DNA from: Sphingopyxis sp.
GTDB taxonomy: Bacteria > Pseudomonadota > Alphaproteobacteria > Sphingomonadales > Sphingomonadaceae
Assembly (NCBI GenBank): GCA_002733865.1
Contig: NVXM01000009.1
Location: 62,001-126,000 of the forward strand
Length of the DNA: 64,000 nucleotides
Reading direction: 5' to 3'
Numbering within the stretch: position 1 is the first letter of the stretch; each line of letters opens with the position of its first letter. Under the pieces are notes generated by a model. That model did no database searches and had not been told where the DNA came from. It saw only the letters and a list, made by a program, of their open reading frames with translations. The translations under genes and the position numbers were made by a program. Of the stretch, positions 61,431-64,000 are shown in pieces.

Positions 61431-64000
61431 ATGATTCCAACCTGGCAGCTCCTTATTTTGTCGCTGTTTTATATGGCGGTGTTATTTTTTATCGCTTGGT
61501 ATGGCGATAAACGAGCAATCAAGGGTAATCCTCTACACAATCGAGGATTGGTGTACGGGCTGTCACTGGCGGTTTATTGTACGTCGTGGACGTTTTACGG
61601 AGCGGTAGGGCAAGCAGCGACCAGTGGCTGGTTATTTTTAGCTATTTACGTTGGCCCCATTGTGTTTTTAGCACTATTTTGGCCCTTACTTGAACGTATT
61701 ATTCGCATCACCAAAGAAAAACGCCTGACCTCAATTGCTGATTTCATCGCCACTCGATACGGCCGAGATCATGGTTTAGCAATCCTTGTCACGTTCGTCG
61801 CTATGCTAGGGGTGATTCCTTATATTGCGCTGCAATTAAAAGCGGTCTCCATTACTTATGAATTACTGACTCAGCCCCTAGGGATGCCACAAAGTATTCC
61901 CGAATTTATTCTTCAAGATACCGCCTTTTATATCAGCGTAGCGATGGCGATATTTGTTGTGATTTTTGGCACACGCGATATCGATGCCAGTGAACAACAC
62001 CCCGGAATCACCTTGGCCATTGCCTTTGAATCGGTAGTTAAGCTCGTGGCCTTTGTGGCTGTTGGCTTATGGGCTGTCACGGCGCTGTACGATACGCCCG
62101 GTGACGTTGTGAGGTTAGCGACAAAAACAACCCCAGAACACCCACTGTTTAGCTCGAATTTTATTTCTGTGTCTTTTTTACTACAAACCTTACTGGCCGG
62201 GTTTGCCATCCTCTGCTTACCGCGCCAGTTTCAGGTCAGTGTGATTGAAAATGAATCGACCGACCACATTCAAACCGCCCGCTGGGTGTTTCCGTTATAT
62301 CTTGCCTTGATGATGTTGTTTGTCGCACCGCTGGCCTTATCCGGCGATTTATTTATGAAAGATTTGGGGTTCTCTCCGGATACTTATTTGATCAGTTTAC
62401 CATTAACACTAGGCCAGGAAGGTCTTGCTATGCTGGCCTTTGTTGGCGGTGCCAGTGCTGCGACAGGCATGATTATCGTTGCGACGATTGCAGTAAGCAC
62501 CATGATATCGAATGAGCTGATACTACCAATTATTTTTAGACGTCAGCAGCGTGAAGGCCAAAAGCCAGAGCGCGTTAATTTGCTCGTACTTACCGTACGA
62601 CGCTTAGTTATTTGCTTGCTTATATTTAGCTCTTATCTCTTCTACCGTTTAGCAGGTGAGTTAGAATCACTGGCCGCTATCGGTTTATTATCATTTGCTG
62701 CGATCGCCCAATTTGCTCCCGCTTTATTTGGTGGACTACTGTGGCAAGGAGCCAACCGCCAAGGCGCTATTGCTGGGATACTAGGCGGGACACTTGTGTG
62801 GTTTCAACTACTTTTCTGGCCATTGATTAGCGAGCAATTCGGTGTACAAGACAGCCAACAGCTTGTTCCTTACGATTTTCTTGGCTTTGATATGGACGAC
62901 TTCAGTTTTACGGCCATTCTTAGTTTAGTCGTCAACCTCACCCTGTTTATTTTATTTTCTGTCATGAGTAACTCTACGGTACGAGAACGGATGCTCGCCA
63001 ATGACTTCACCAGTGTTCGAGCCATACCACAGCGACGGCCTAAAACCAGTTTTAACTGCACCGTAGATGATGTTCGAGTCGTTCTCGAACGCATCCTAGG
63101 AGCGGATAAAACAGATGGTTTTTTTCGCGATTATCAAGCGTTCCATGGCCTTCAATACGATAGTTCCACCGCTTCTGATGATCTACTCCACGACGCGGAA
63201 AAATTACTCGCTTCTGTCGTTGGCGCGTCCTCAGCAAAATTGATTTTCTCCACCATGCTGGGGGGCGAACAAATACAGCTAAAAGATTTAACCCTATTAG
63301 CCAGCGAAGCATCCAATGCATTTTCAATGAGCCGTGATCAACTGCAAGCAGCACTAGAGAATATCCGCCAAGGGGTGAGTGTTATTGATAAAGATCTCAA
63401 TCTAGTAGCGTGGAACAGCCGCTATACTGAGTTATTTAATTACCCCACGGGGTTTATTCGTGTTGGTAAATCCATAGAAGAAATCATTGCCTATAACGCC
63501 ATGCGAGGGTTTTGTGGTGATGGCGAAGTAGATGCGCAAGTACAACGACGCATGGCTTTTTTACGTTCAAGCTCTGCACATGAGTTCGAAAGGCAGCTGC
63601 CCAATGGGGTTGTAGTCTCAATGCAGGGTCATCCTATGCCAGACGGCGGCTTTGTCACGAGCTTTACAGATATTACCGTTCATCGCCAAGCCGAACGTGC
63701 GTTACGTGAAGCCAATGTTAGCCTTGAACGTAGCGTTGAAAAACGCACAGAAGAACTGGACGATTTGGCTTCTCAGTTAATTGAAGCAAACCAAAGTAAA
63801 AATCGTTTTTTAGCCGCCACCGGTCACGATTTAATGCAACCCCTGAATGCCGCAAAGCTGTTTGCATCCACCTTACAACAACAAAATCTCAATGATCATC
63901 AGCAAGGGCTACTCAATCATCTTGAAGGGTCACTTCAATCCGCTGAAGACGTACTGTCTCATTTGGTTGAAATATCCAAATTAGACTCAGGCACGATGGA
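61431..64000 (+). CDS. crbS: CrbS-type hybrid sensor kinase with symporter domain (5' part, runs off window)
   Basis: About 857 N-terminal residues are present. The first 500 form an SSS-transporter-like membrane domain (LSLAVYCTSWTFYGAVGQAA, VIENESTDHIQTARW), which in CrbS/CbrA-like kinases binds or senses the solute. A PAS-like region follows (LENIRQGVSVIDKDLNLVAW), then a coiled coil and the histidine kinase with phospho-acceptor H799 in FLAATGHDLMQPLNAAKLF. The ATPase and any receiver domain lie beyond the window. In Vibrio, CrbS with CrbR controls acetyl-CoA synthetase. No CrbR-like regulator is visible here. Confidence 0.9.
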   Translation, partial: MIPTWQLLILSLFYMAVLFFIAWYGDKRAIKGNPLHNRGLVYGLSLAVYCTSWTFYGAVGQAATSGWLFLAIYVGPIVFLALFWPLLERIIRITKEKRLTSIADFIATRYGRDHGLAILVTFVAMLGVIPYIALQLKAVSITYELLTQPLGMPQSIPEFILQDTAFYISVAMAIFVVIFGTRDIDASEQHPGITLAIAFESVVKLVAFVAVGLWAVTALYDTPGDVVRLATKTTPEHPLFSSNFISVSFLLQTLLAGFAILCLPRQFQVSVIENESTDHIQTARWVFPLYLALMMLFVAPLALSGDLFMKDLGFSPDTYLISLPLTLGQEGLAMLAFVGGASAATGMIIVATIAVSTMISNELILPIIFRRQQREGQKPERVNLLVLTVRRLVICLLIFSSYLFYRLAGELESLAAIGLLSFAAIAQFAPALFGGLLWQGANRQGAIAGILGGTLVWFQLLFWPLISEQFGVQDSQQLVPYDFLGFDMDDFSFTAILSLVVNLTLFILFSVMSNSTVRERMLANDFTSVRAIPQRRPKTSFNCTVDDVRVVLERILGADKTDGFFRDYQAFHGLQYDSSTASDDLLHDAEKLLASVVGASSAKLIFSTMLGGEQIQLKDLTLLASEASNAFSMSRDQLQAALENIRQGVSVIDKDLNLVAWNSRYTELFNYPTGFIRVGKSIEEIIAYNAMRGFCGDGEVDAQVQRRMAFLRSSSAHEFERQLPNGVVVSMQGHPMPDGGFVTSFTDITVHRQAERALREANVSLERSVEKRTEELDDLASQLIEANQSKNRFLAATGHDLMQPLNAAKLFASTLQQQNLNDHQQGLLNHLEGSLQSAEDVLSHLVEISKLDSGTM

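Overview
The window reads as ordinary chromosome of a marine gammaproteobacterium, most likely in or near the Oceanospirillales. The reasons are moderate GC, the gammaproteobacterial order nadK - metallophosphoesterase - rhomboid - yeaC - DUF2797 - pepN (as in Pseudomonas), a rhombosortase with a GlyGly-CTERM substrate, several RND/MMPL exporters, and a CrbS-type symporter/histidine kinase. The organism assignment is inference from gene content; I could not run any search.

Layout. 1-9.4 kb: 5' part of fadB, a secreted protein of unknown function, the ABC-F ATPase uup, and a two-gene RND efflux operon. 9.4-11 kb: a tRNA array of three identical Val(TAC)-Asp(GTC) pairs behind a strong promoter, with palindromic repeats in its spacers, then a leader with riboregulator-like folds before a 26-codon acidic ORF. 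11-18.3 kb: an AraC regulator, a membrane protein, and an RND/YCF48-like/DUF1329 exporter cluster without the usual DUF1302 partner. 18.3-27.5 kb: the pepN-to-nadK operon, DUF1853, a PLP enzyme and a membrane-anchored protein. 27.6-31 kb: topA with a palindromic promoter, and a secreted helix-hairpin-helix protein. 31-38.3 kb: lipoprotein, glutaredoxin, a His-rich DUF5610-like pair, AraC/MaoC divergon, small outer membrane barrel, another AraC. 38.4-43.4 kb: NUDIX, rhombosortase and its M6 metalloprotease substrate, a monothiol glutaredoxin-like protein, a 41-aa CxxC microprotein and lepB. 43.5-49.2 kb: hydrolase, MITE copy 1, dgt, MMPL exporter, marC. 49.4-64 kb: an acetate-type symporter pair, a block with hydrolase, tpx, secreted truncated haemoglobin, minisatellite, DUF3034 porin-like protein, EAL protein and cupredoxin-like protein, then exonuclease and DUF294 protein, MITE copy 2, and the 5' part of crbS.

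How genes work together. The symporter pair (49458-51517), DUF294/exonuclease pair (58381-60821) and CrbS kinase (61431 onward) look like one acetate uptake/sensing module split by about 6.9 kb of unrelated genes. Rhombosortase and protease look like enzyme and substrate in one operon. The cupredoxin-like, EAL and DUF3034 genes form one tight operon.

The most unusual material is non-coding: a 263-bp MITE family (two copies, CTAR target duplications, base changes compensated across its stems), paired palindromic spacers in the tRNA array, a possible structured leader at 10702-10847, a topA promoter inside an interrupted palindrome, and a 17-bp minisatellite grown from the 3' end of a coding sequence. 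I found no prophage, integrase, CRISPR array or defence system.
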